Assembly (NCBI GenBank): GCA_016788945.1
Contig: JAEUSA010000103.1
Coordinates: forward strand, 1 to 6,811
DNA: 6,811 nt
Source: Leptospiraceae bacterium
GTDB lineage: Bacteria > Spirochaetota > Leptospiria > Turneriellales > Turneriellaceae
Direction of reading: 5' to 3'
Every line of letters begins with the position of its first letter. Within the stretch, counting starts at the first letter, position 1. Shown here one piece after another: positions 1 through 6,778 of the stretch. The notes below the pieces were generated by a model. The model ran no database searches. It was not told where the DNA came from and saw only the letters and a program-made list of their open reading frames with translations. The position numbers and the translations under genes were made by a program.

Positions 1-1
1 T

Positions 2-1114
2 TATATTCAAGATTTTCAACCGCAAAAACTTGTGCAAGAATTCTCTGACTACACAATGAAAGAGCTCGACTTCACGCAAGAAGGCAAGCACGCGGATATT
101 TTTCGTGAGAACTTTCGCGAGCAGACCGATGTTATTCTGCCGAAAGTTTATTGGGAATACACCACTAAAAAAGTGCTGACACTCGAGTTTATCGAAGGTG
201 TGAAACCCGACGATACCGAAAAACTGAAAAAACTCGGCATCAATGGCCCGCGCGTCGCTGCGTTGGGCGCCCGCGTGGTGATCAAACAGCTCTTCATCGA
301 CGGCTTCTTCCATGGCGATCCGCATCCGGGCAATATCTTCATCGTCGGCAGCGAAAAATTCTGCATGATCGATCTCGGCATGATCGGGCAGTTCACGCAA
401 AAGACGATGAATGCAATGTTTCTGTATTACTATTATTTGATCATTCGCGACTTTGAAACAGCCTCGAAATATATGGTCGGCCTTACCGAAACAACGCCGC
501 ATTCTGACATTGCCGGCTTCAGGGCAGAAATCGAAGAAATCGGCAAACGCTGGATTGGTGCGGGCTTCAAGAACTATTCGCTCGGCAAACTGATTTTGAA
601 TTCGATGAACATGGGCGCCCGCTATAAACTGTACTTCAACAAAGATATCATGTTGGCCATCAAAGCGATTGTCACCATTGAAGCCGTCGGCTACATTCTC
701 GACCCGAAAATGGATCTCGCGAAGGTATCGCTCCCCATGATGAGCGAGATCTTTATCGGCCGCATTTCGCCGGTGCGCATGGCAAAACCGATATTGCGCG
801 CTCTGCCCGATTACCTCGATTTTCTCGAACAGGCCCCCTCTACCCTGCTGCGCACCCTCGGCATGGTTTCGAGCGGCAAGTTCCAGATTGAGATGGTCGA
901 AAAGACCCCCGACAAAAAGCCACGCGAACCGCTGTGGAAACTGTGGATACCTTTTGCTGCGTTGGGCATTGGCCTTGTGATGCTGTCTGCCGACAACCCG
1001 GTCGGCGGCGATTTACCCATTACCCGCTCTACGCACATACCGCTACTTTCGGCTATCAGCTTCATTATTGCGGGCTGGTATAGTATTCGCTACTGGCGCA
1101 TGCGCCGGGCCTAA
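2..1114 (+). CDS. ABC1/UbiB (AarF)-family atypical kinase, 5'-truncated by window edge
   Basis: The reading frame is open from base 2, so the true start lies left of the window; 370 residues are visible and the gene ends at TAA. Family hallmarks are clear: a KELDFTQEGKHA segment matching the ABC1 E-L-D/E-A helix, VLTLEFIEGVK (hinge-like strand), the catalytic loop HGDPHPGN (visible residues 104-111, with D106 and N111 as the expected catalytic and metal residues), and the metal-binding DLG (D124), which is DFG in many homologues. The N-terminal KxGQ motif and nucleotide-binding lysine must lie upstream. Two hydrophobic segments close to the C terminus (visible residues about 315-330 and 346-360) suggest a membrane anchor, as in UbiB. 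Family members are ATPases/kinases tied to isoprenoid-quinone or lipid homeostasis. The substrate cannot be told here, so no symbol is given. Family assignment is firm; physiological role is inference. Confidence 0.93.
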   Translation, partial: YIQDFQPQKLVQEFSDYTMKELDFTQEGKHADIFRENFREQTDVILPKVYWEYTTKKVLTLEFIEGVKPDDTEKLKKLGINGPRVAALGARVVIKQLFIDGFFHGDPHPGNIFIVGSEKFCMIDLGMIGQFTQKTMNAMFLYYYYLIIRDFETASKYMVGLTETTPHSDIAGFRAEIEEIGKRWIGAGFKNYSLGKLILNSMNMGARYKLYFNKDIMLAIKAIVTIEAVGYILDPKMDLAKVSLPMMSEIFIGRISPVRMAKPILRALPDYLDFLEQAPSTLLRTLGMVSSGKFQIEMVEKTPDKKPREPLWKLWIPFAALGIGLVMLSADNPVGGDLPITRSTHIPLLSAISFIIAGWYSIRYWRMRRA

Positions 1115-1163
1115 TGCACCGGTCTGCGCACAGACGACATCCGGGTCCCCCATCCTTGGTGCA
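1115..1163. repeat. Nested inverted repeats just after the ABC1 kinase stop
   Basis: TGCACC (1115-1120) can pair with GGTGCA (1158-1163), enclosing a tighter hairpin GTCTG-CGCA-CAGAC (1122-1135). This is directly visible. It lies immediately after the kinase stop codon and could slow or end transcription before rpoD. No T-run follows, so it is not a standard intrinsic terminator, and a chance origin is possible. Confidence 0.3.
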
Positions 1164-1207
1164 CCGCTTTACAACACATCTCGCAGGCAAATTGTGGCAG
1201 GTGGCGG

Positions 1208-1237
1208 TTAACTTGACCGTAATTCAGACCCGATACT
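1208..1237 (+). promoter_or_regulatory. Weak candidate sigma-70 promoter upstream of rpoD
   Basis: TTAACT (1208-1213) and GATACT (1232-1237) are separated by 18 bp, and each matches the sigma-70 consensus at 4 of 6 positions. A start near 1244 would give a leader of roughly 65 nt before the rpoD GTG. The heptamer ACTTGAC occurs twice (1211-1217 and 1235-1241), 24 bp apart, overlapping both elements, and could be a binding site or chance. No better promoter was seen in the 196-bp gap, so this call is tentative. Confidence 0.22.
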
Positions 1238-1300
1238 TGACTAAGGTGACGGCAAAAGCACGCCTTGTGCCAGCCGTATCCCCGATGCAGCGCGTACTAT

Positions 1301-1305
1301 AGGAG
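1301..1305 (+). promoter_or_regulatory. Ribosome binding site of rpoD
   Basis: AGGAG lies five bases before the GTG at 1311. This good Shine-Dalgarno sequence decides in favour of the GTG start; there is no suitable in-frame ATG nearby. Confidence 0.8.
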
Positions 1306-1310
1306 TTTTA

Positions 1311-3266
1311 GTGGAACTCGAACAACTTCCGGAAATACAAAAAATCATCCATATCGGCAAAGCCAACGGTGAGATCACCTACGACGAAATCAACGATATT
1401 CTTCCTGAAAAGCTGACCAATTCCGACAAAATTGACGACGTTTTTATTCTCCTCAATCAATACGGTATTGAAATCGTCGAGGAGTACGAAAAGAAGCAGG
1501 TCGGCCGCCGCGGAGATACCTCTTCGGCTGTTGTTCCCGGCAATTTCGGCTCGCTTGGTGAGCAAAAAGTACCCAAGGCGCTCGTAGCAGAACTCAAGGC
1601 GCAGGGTTATGAAATCAAACAACCCGAAAATAAGGCCGCACTGACAATTCAAGACCTCGCGATGCAGATGCTGACGCGGGGTTATGACCTCGATTCGCTG
1701 CAGCTATTGCTGCAGAAACCGGAATTCCGCCCGGCAGCAGCGAAAAAGAAAAAGAGCAGCGGCGCGTCGGGTGCCAGCGCCGCAGATGACCCGATTCGCC
1801 TCTACCTTAAAGAGATCGGCAAGATCTCACTGATCTCGGGCGACAAAGAAGTTGAACTCGCACGCCGCATTGAAGGCGGCGAAAACATTATCGAAGACGC
1901 TGTACTGCGTTCGTCGCTGCTGCGCAGCGCGTTCATCAAAGCGTACAACCGCATCGACAAAGGCACGCTGCGTATCACCGATATCGCACGCGCGTCGAAA
2001 ACCTATTACATCAGCACCAACGAACAGAAAGAACTGCGCGAAAAATTTCTCCGCGAGATTAAACCTGTCACCGACTATGACAAACAAATTTCGTCGTTGA
2101 AAGCGAAACTCAAGCGTTATACGCATAAGAGCAAGAAACACCAAGAAGTCTGGGCGCAGATTCTCAAACTCGAAGGCCTCGCCGCTGAACACGTCATCCG
2201 CGTAGGTGTTTCGCAGAAAGAACTGCAGAAACACGTCAACAAAATCAAGAGCATGGTTTTCCGTATCAAGGAAATCAAGCGCCACTTTTTGAAACTCAAG
2301 GAACGTTACGGCCACGACGTCAAAGGCATCAAGGCGTTTAACCGCTATATCGAACGCAACGAAGACCTGCACATTGTCGAACGCGAACTCGGCTGCACGG
2401 TTGAAGACGTAAAAAACATCATCAAAGATATCCGCAATAACGAACGCAAGCTGCGCCGTATGGAGCAAGAAGCCGGCTCGCCTACGCTGATTATTCTGCT
2501 GTGGGGGGAGAAAATCGCCCGCGGCCAACGCGAGATTGACGCAGCGAAAAAAGAGCTCATCAACGCCAACCTACGCCTCGTCGTATCGATCGCTAAGCGT
2601 TTCGCCAATCGCGGCATGCATTTCTTCGATCTTATCCAAGAAGGCAATATCGGCCTGATGCGCGCGGTAGAAAAATTCGAATACCGCAAAGGTTATAAAT
2701 TCTCGACCTATGCGACTTGGTGGATTCGCCAGGCCATCACCCGCGCACTGTCAGAACAGGCACGCACCATCCGCATTCCTTCGCACATGATCGAGCAGAT
2801 CAACAAGGTTAACCGCGAAGCGCGTATCTTTCTGCAAGAAACCGGCCGCGAACCTTCGGACGATGAGATCGGCGAACGCTTAGGCTGGCCGGTGATCAAG
2901 GTCAAGCAGGTCAAAAGTGTCGCCAAAGACCCCGTCTCACTCGAAACACCGGTGGGCGAAGATGAAGATTCGGAGTTGGGCGATTTTGTCGAAGACAAAA
3001 AGGCGCCAAGCCCGCTGCAATCAACCGCGCAGTCGATTCTTGCCGAGCAGCTGAAACAGGTTCTCGCCACATTGCCGGCGCGTGAACAGAAGGTTATCCG
3101 CATGCGTTTCGGCCTCGACGACGGTTATACCCATACACTCGAAGAAGTGGGTTACGTCTTCAAGGTAACGCGCGAACGTATTCGCCAGATCGAGGCAAAG
3201 GCTCTGCGCCGCCTGCGTGCGCCTACCCGCATGCGCAGGCTCAGGGACTTTCTCGACCAAAACTGA
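1311..3266 (+). CDS. rpoD: RNA polymerase primary sigma factor RpoD (sigma-70)
   Basis: The 651-residue protein directs RNA polymerase to housekeeping promoters. Order of domains: region 1.1 (about 1-63); a spacer with a lysine/alanine/serine-rich stretch (about 141-158); region 1.2 starting at [12 protein letters not shown] (159-170); a charged, helical non-conserved region (about 195-410); region 2 (about 415-490) with [22 protein letters not shown] and [15 protein letters not shown]470/W471 and Q474/T477 there match the -10 melting and recognition residues of E. coli sigma-70. Region 3 with the 3.2 finger (about 540-562) follows, then region 4 (about 583-651) with the helix-turn-helix [13 protein letters not shown], where R621, E622, R625 and Q626 match the -35 contacts. 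The start is GTG behind AGGAG. Region 1.1 plus an intact 2.4/4.2 mark it as the primary factor rather than an alternative one. The spacer between 1.1 and 1.2 is longer than in E. coli. No dnaG lies directly upstream. Confidence 0.98.
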   Translation: MELEQLPEIQKIIHIGKANGEITYDEINDILPEKLTNSDKIDDVFILLNQYGIEIVEEYEKKQVGRRGDTSSAVVPGNFGSLGEQKVPKALVAELKAQGYEIKQPENKAALTIQDLAMQMLTRGYDLDSLQLLLQKPEFRPAAAKKKKSSGASGASAADDPIRLYLKEIGKISLISGDKEVELARRIEGGENIIEDAVLRSSLLRSAFIKAYNRIDKGTLRITDIARASKTYYISTNEQKELREKFLREIKPVTDYDKQISSLKAKLKRYTHKSKKHQEVWAQILKLEGLAAEHVIRVGVSQKELQKHVNKIKSMVFRIKEIKRHFLKLKERYGHDVKGIKAFNRYIERNEDLHIVERELGCTVEDVKNIIKDIRNNERKLRRMEQEAGSPTLIILLWGEKIARGQREIDAAKKELINANLRLVVSIAKRFANRGMHFFDLIQEGNIGLMRAVEKFEYRKGYKFSTYATWWIRQAITRALSEQARTIRIPSHMIEQINKVNREARIFLQETGREPSDDEIGERLGWPVIKVKQVKSVAKDPVSLETPVGEDEDSELGDFVEDKKAPSPLQSTAQSILAEQLKQVLATLPAREQKVIRMRFGLDDGYTHTLEEVGYVFKVTRERIRQIEAKALRRLRAPTRMRRLRDFLDQN

Positions 3267-3282
3267 CGCCGCAAAACTTCAC

Positions 3283-3312
3283 TTTACATAAGGGGGATTT
3301 TCTGCGGATAGT
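3283..3312 (+). promoter_or_regulatory. Candidate promoter for the cyclase gene, possibly giving a leaderless mRNA
   Basis: TTTACA (3283-3288, 5 of 6 to the -35 consensus) and GATAGT (3307-3312, 4 of 6 to the -10 consensus) are 18 bp apart. The predicted transcription start falls at or next to the A of the ATG at 3318. The only strong Shine-Dalgarno-like sequence, AAGGGGGA (about 3291-3298), lies some 20 nt before that ATG, too far for normal use. An in-frame TAG at 3309-3311 rules out a longer protein. Read-through from rpoD is an alternative. Confidence 0.35.
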
Positions 3313-3317
3313 ACGGC

Positions 3318-5369
3318 ATGCGCCGCCTATCGTTCATCACCCTGTTGTGCTGGGCGAATGCTGCCGGCGCTCTGGATTTTGCCTCGTATAACCCGGTAAC
3401 GCACGATTATGCTCTACAGGGTCATGTGCACTACTATTTTGAAGAATACAACGAGCAGCAACCACACGAAGCTCTCGAATTATTACGCGCAGGTCAATTC
3501 ACCCGGTCGCCTGCGGCGAGGCTTTCGCTCGGCTATACACGAAAGGCGGTCTGGGTTGCCATACCTGTTGCTGCCGACACTACTGAGGGACAAAGGCTCA
3601 TACTCGAAATCACCGCGCTGATCGATTCGATTGAGTTCCACTATCTCGACGAATTAGGCATCAGACTGAATTCTTATACAACGGGTCGGGACTATCCGAT
3701 GAGTACCCGCCCGCTGCAACACCACAGCTTCATTTTCCCAATTACGCCAGTGCGCCCCAAGACGACTGCCAAAGTCGATAAAGCGACGCTCGCCAAAGTC
3801 CGTCTCGACGAAAGAACGCAGGGCAAAGAAGAAGCGTTGCGGCGCGGCGTCATATTGATGCGCCTCAAGAGTCAGGGCAGCATGCTGATTCCGTTGCGCC
3901 TGACGCCGGAAAGCCTCTTTTACGAAGCCGACCGTCTCGAGCTGCTTATTTTCGGTTTTTACTTCGGTATCATGCTCGTCATGGTACTGTATAACCTGTT
4001 TCTCTACGGTGCAACGCGGGAACGTTCGTATGCATTTTACGTATTTTACATTTTGTTTTTTCTGCTATTTCAATTTTCGCTTTGGGGTTTCTTCCACCAG
4101 CTGATTCTGCCCGAGCATCCACGCGTTGCCAAGTATGCGCTGCCCGTGTTTCTGCACCTCGCGACGATATTTCAGTTGCTGTTTGCCGCGCAGTTTTTTC
4201 AGGCCCGACAGATCATTCCGTGGCAGTACCGCATTTCAGGATACCTCTCTTTTATTACCTTTCTCTCCCTGATTGCCGGCAGCTTTCTGCCCTACCGCAT
4301 CTTTATCACCATCGGCATCTTCAGCGGCATGGGAGCTGCGATTCTGATTCTAGTGCAATCCCTGACGTTGTATATCAAGAAGGTGAAAGCCGCGCGTTTC
4401 TTTTTAGTCGCCTATGTCACGCTTATCGCCGGGGTAATATTTCTCACCTTGCGTAATCTTGGCGTACTCAACTATTCATTCGTCAGTACTTATTCGGCGC
4501 AAATCGGTTCGGCGCTCGAGGTAGTCTTACTCTCTCTCGCGCTCGCCGACAAAATCAATATCTGGCGCAACGAAAAAGAAGCAGCGCAGAAACAGGTCAT
4601 CGACCGTGAGCGCGAGATGAACCGCGCCTTTCAGTTGTTTGTACCGCAGAAGTTTCTTGAACTCGCCGGCGAGACCGATTTTACGCGGCTCGAACTCGGT
4701 AAATCAACCACGCGGGAAATTACCATCCTGTTTTCGGATATCCGCTCATTCACCACGCTATCCGAATCGATGACACCCGAGCAGAATTTTAAGTTTCTCA
4801 ATTCATACCTCAGCCGCATGGGGCCGATCATCAGGCAAAACGGCGGGTTCATCGATAAATTCATCGGCGATGCCATCATGGCATTGTTTCCTGAAGCGCA
4901 CGGAAGCGCGGAAGTCGCGGTCGCCAAGGATGGCGTCCAAGCCGCGACGGAAGCGCACGGAAGCGCGAAAGTCGCGGCCACCGGTTCTACCAGCATGCAA
5001 AACGGCGGCGCCGTGGGTGCGGCGAACGCTGCGCTTGCCCTGCGTGCAGAACTTTTACGCTATAACGAGCACCGCAAGGGACAAGGATATGCACCCATTG
5101 ATATCGGCATCGGCATACACACGGGCACGGTGAGGCTCGGGACCATCGGTGAAAACGAGCGCTGGGAGGGGACAGTAATCGGTGATACCGTCAACCTCGC
5201 CTCACGTATCGAAAATCTTTCCTCGGCATTTAACGCTCCGATTGTGGTCAGCGAGGCGCTGCTGAAAGTATTAAAGAATCCCCCTGCGCACCGCGAACTC
5301 GATACGATTCGCGTGAAGGGTAAGAAGAAGGCCGTGACGGTTTACGAAATTCTCCCCGATGAAGAATGA
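3318..5369 (+). CDS. Membrane receptor adenylate/guanylate cyclase: 7TMR-DISM sensor fused to class III cyclase
   Basis: The 683-residue protein should sense a periplasmic ligand and make a cyclic nucleotide in the cytoplasm. A Sec signal peptide (1 to about 18) is followed by a periplasmic domain (about 20-205) resembling 7TMR-DISMED2 (GYTRKAVWVAIPV; SQGSMLIPLRL). Seven hydrophobic segments follow at about 208-230, 237-259, 273-294, 306-324, 327-352, 358-378 and 389-410. After a charged linker (about 411-437) comes a class III cyclase domain (about 465-678). It has metal aspartates D474 (LFSDIRSFT) and D518 (DKFIGDAIMA), base-selecting K514 and T619 (GTVIGDTVNLASR), and transition-state N626 and R630. 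Lys plus Thr is the class IIIb pattern, which favours ATP and cAMP; substrate is inferred. All catalytic residues are in one chain, so a homodimer suffices. Oddities: a charged repeat-bearing insertion at about 146-176 and a repeat-derived segment at about 526-566. The start is the first in-frame codon after a TAG at 3309. The ligand is unknown. Confidence 0.95.
   Translation: MRRLSFITLLCWANAAGALDFASYNPVTHDYALQGHVHYYFEEYNEQQPHEALELLRAGQFTRSPAARLSLGYTRKAVWVAIPVAADTTEGQRLILEITALIDSIEFHYLDELGIRLNSYTTGRDYPMSTRPLQHHSFIFPITPVRPKTTAKVDKATLAKVRLDERTQGKEEALRRGVILMRLKSQGSMLIPLRLTPESLFYEADRLELLIFGFYFGIMLVMVLYNLFLYGATRERSYAFYVFYILFFLLFQFSLWGFFHQLILPEHPRVAKYALPVFLHLATIFQLLFAAQFFQARQIIPWQYRISGYLSFITFLSLIAGSFLPYRIFITIGIFSGMGAAILILVQSLTLYIKKVKAARFFLVAYVTLIAGVIFLTLRNLGVLNYSFVSTYSAQIGSALEVVLLSLALADKINIWRNEKEAAQKQVIDREREMNRAFQLFVPQKFLELAGETDFTRLELGKSTTREITILFSDIRSFTTLSESMTPEQNFKFLNSYLSRMGPIIRQNGGFIDKFIGDAIMALFPEAHGSAEVAVAKDGVQAATEAHGSAKVAATGSTSMQNGGAVGAANAALALRAELLRYNEHRKGQGYAPIDIGIGIHTGTVRLGTIGENERWEGTVIGDTVNLASRIENLSSAFNAPIVVSEALLKVLKNPPAHRELDTIRVKGKKKAVTVYEILPDEE
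3768..3800 (+). repeat. Short in-frame direct repeat in the periplasmic domain of the cyclase
   Basis: GCCAAAGTC occurs at 3768-3776 and 3792-3800, a 24-bp (8-codon) period. The protein reads AKVDKATL then AKVRLDER. The repeat lies in a Lys/Arg/Glu-rich stretch (residues about 146-176) that seems extra relative to ordinary DISMED2 domains, between FIFPI and VILMRLKSQGSM. Confidence 0.6.
4893..4977. repeat. 28-bp direct repeat with 57-bp period and hairpin spacer, inside the cyclase catalytic domain
   Basis: Bases 4893-4920 and 4950-4977 are identical except for one G-to-A change (4911 versus 4968). The 57-bp period is exactly 19 codons, so the frame is kept; the protein shows EAHGSAEVA and EAHGSAKVA. 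The segment between holds a nested inverted repeat: GTCGCGG (4914-4920) pairs with CCGCGAC (4942-4948), and inside it CGCCA (4922-4926) pairs with TGGCG (4931-4935) around an AGGA loop. Hand translation finds no stop in any of the six frames across the repeat. It encodes part of an Ala/Gly-rich segment between MALFP and the following helix of the cyclase fold, a surface position that tolerates length change. Confidence 0.9.
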
Positions 5370-6003
5370 CGCAGCGCTGAAGCGACGCGCGGCTTCCGTG
5401 TTTGTGAAGCTCCGGGCTATTTTCGGCACCCCCGCCTGTCCGCTGCATTTTCGCTCTACGGAGCAATTGGCAATAGCCGTAATTCTATCGGCGCAGTGCA
5501 CCGATGAACGCGTCAATCAGGTCACCCCCGCTCTGTTCGCCCGCTTTAGCGATATGGAGGCATTTGCTCAAGCCGACACCACAGAAGTAGAAAAGCTCAT
5601 CTACAGTACCGGTTTTTTTCGTAATAAAGCGAAAAACATTGTGGCCTTGGCGCAGACGCTGGTGCGCAATTTCGGCGGCAGAATTCCGCGCGATTTCGAG
5701 GCGTTGACAAAATTACCGGGCATCGGGCGCAAAACGGCCAATGTGATTATGGCCGAAGCATTCGGCGAGGCACCGGGTGTTACCGTCGACACGCATGTAA
5801 AGCGCATCAGCAAACTGCTTGGCTTTACCAAAAGCAATAACGCTGTGATTGTTGAACGCGACCTGATGCGCATTTTCCCCACAAAAATGTGGCGTGATCT
5901 TCCGCTGTTACTGATTTTCCACGGGCGAAAAACCTGCATCGCCCGCCGGCCTAAATGCGCCGAGTGTGCGTTGAAAAAACTTTGCCCTGCGGCTAAGCCC
6001 TGA
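5359..6003 (+). CDS. nth: Endonuclease III (DNA glycosylase/AP lyase)
   Basis: The 214-residue protein is close to the 211 residues of E. coli Nth. It excises oxidised pyrimidines and cleaves the abasic strand in base-excision repair. The helix-hairpin-helix LPGIGRKTANVI (119-130) carries the catalytic lysine K125, and the catalytic aspartate is D144 in VDTHV. Four C-terminal cysteines C193-X6-C200-X2-C203-X5-C209 give the family's [4Fe-4S] spacing. The conserved AVILSAQCTDERVN (40-53) is also present. The ATG lies 11 bp inside the end of the cyclase gene, with no Shine-Dalgarno sequence before it, so translation is probably coupled to the cyclase. The 3' end overlaps the convergent SDR gene by 11 bp. 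The protein appears complete and active. Confidence 0.97.
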   Translation: MKNDAALKRRAASVFVKLRAIFGTPACPLHFRSTEQLAIAVILSAQCTDERVNQVTPALFARFSDMEAFAQADTTEVEKLIYSTGFFRNKAKNIVALAQTLVRNFGGRIPRDFEALTKLPGIGRKTANVIMAEAFGEAPGVTVDTHVKRISKLLGFTKSNNAVIVERDLMRIFPTKMWRDLPLLLIFHGRKTCIARRPKCAECALKKLCPAAKP

Positions 6004-6778
6004 CGTTGAGCGCACTTTTCATCACACCGGCCATCAGCCGCGCGTTGAGCGCCGAAGGCACGGCTGACGAAGCGAGCGCCATCGCCTGATTGAGTAGCCC
6101 AGGGACAAGCACGACACCGCTTCCCGGCGAAAGATTTGCCAGCGAAATGCGCACCACCTCTTCGGCCGACATCCACGCGAAGTCGGGCAATGAACTGACG
6201 TCGATGTGGCCGCGTTCCTGAAATTCGGTGCGCGTGAGGCCCGGGCACAGGCATTGTACAATGACCCCATCACCGCGTACCTCTTCGGCGATGCCTTCAG
6301 AGAATGTCTTCACAAATGCCTTACTGGCGGCATAGACGGCGCTGAACGGCGTCGGCTGAAAACCCGCTACCGAGGCGACATTGATGAGCGCCGCTTGTGC
6401 CGGCCTGTTGCGGCTGAAATTACCCAGCGCGGCGTGCGACAGAGCAACAAGCGCATTGACGTTGAGCAATACCTGATTTTTTTCCGTGACGGCATCGAGC
6501 ACGCTGAATTTGCCGACGGTGCCGAGACCAGCGTTATTGACGAGCAACTGCAGATCGGTTGCTTCTGCGACTGCGAGCTCCACACGTTCGACATCCACTG
6601 CTTTGGTCAGGTCGGCGGCGATGATTTTGACTTTGCGCCCAGAACTGAACGATTGTGCGAGGCTCTGCATGCGCGCTTCATTGCGTGCCACAAGAATCAG
6701 ATCGTAAGCCGGCGCAAGTTGCCGCGCATATTCGGCGCCGAGTCCGCTCGACGCACCGGTAATGAGTGCTGTTGCCAT
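5993..6778 (-). CDS. Classical short-chain dehydrogenase/reductase (SDR), DltE/YqjQ-like
   Basis: The 261-residue Rossmann-fold oxidoreductase has the cofactor motif TGASSGLG (7-14), NNAG (81-84), a likely catalytic Asn at 106, S136 (INVASVAG), Y149 and K153 of YxxxK (YAASK), and PG at 179-180. R32 after the second strand (LVARNEARM) suggests NADP(H) preference. It is typical of COG0300-type SDRs, whose substrates vary, so no specific reaction is claimed. The ATG is placed where the usual short lead precedes the first beta strand; a purine-rich AAGAAG lies about 7 nt before it. The frame stays open to the window edge on the minus strand, so a longer N terminus is not strictly excluded. The gene runs against nth and shares its last 11 bp; there is no room for a terminator between them. 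Confidence 0.95.
   Translation of the reverse strand: MATALITGASSGLGAEYARQLAPAYDLILVARNEARMQSLAQSFSSGRKVKIIAADLTKAVDVERVELAVAEATDLQLLVNNAGLGTVGKFSVLDAVTEKNQVLLNVNALVALSHAALGNFSRNRPAQAALINVASVAGFQPTPFSAVYAASKAFVKTFSEGIAEEVRGDGVIVQCLCPGLTRTEFQERGHIDVSSLPDFAWMSAEEVVRISLANLSPGSGVVLVPGLLNQAMALASSAVPSALNARLMAGVMKSALNVRA

Noticed and set aside
1095..1106. Perfect 12-bp palindrome GGCGCATGCGCC at the end of the kinase gene
   Set aside because: It encodes the last Arg-rich codons; with no T-run or second copy it is likely chance in GC-rich sequence.
1114..1302. 62-codon open frame starting on the kinase stop codon (TAATG overlap) and ending just before rpoD
   Set aside because: The peptide is Arg/His/Pro-rich and low in structure, no family is recognised, there is no ribosome site, and it ends in the rpoD Shine-Dalgarno region. 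It is most likely chance in the intergenic gap.
1827..2528. Long antisense open frame (233 codons) opposite rpoD
   Set aside because: It is a codon-bias shadow of the certain rpoD gene; its Phe/Asp/Val-rich translation shows no domain.
3211..3240. Inverted repeat GCCTGCG/CGCAGGC at the end of rpoD as a terminator
   Set aside because: It lies within the conserved region 4 coding sequence and has no T-run after it.
3269..3307. CCGCA/TGCGG inverted repeat between rpoD and the cyclase as a terminator
   Set aside because: The stem is only five base pairs, the loop is long and no T-run follows it.
4893..4977. CRISPR-like array from the two 28-bp repeats
   Set aside because: There are only two copies with a 29-bp palindromic spacer, located in frame within a gene, and no cas genes nearby.
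4803..5000. Minus-strand small open frame with repeated RDFRASVRF peptides
   Set aside because: It is the reverse reading of the 57-bp-period repeat inside the cyclase; the repetition comes from the DNA repeat, not from a gene. It is kept only as evidence that the unit is open in all frames.
5601..6254. 217-codon minus-strand open frame spanning nth and the SDR
   Set aside because: It lies in another frame across two well-supported genes and its Arg-rich translation has no recognisable motif.
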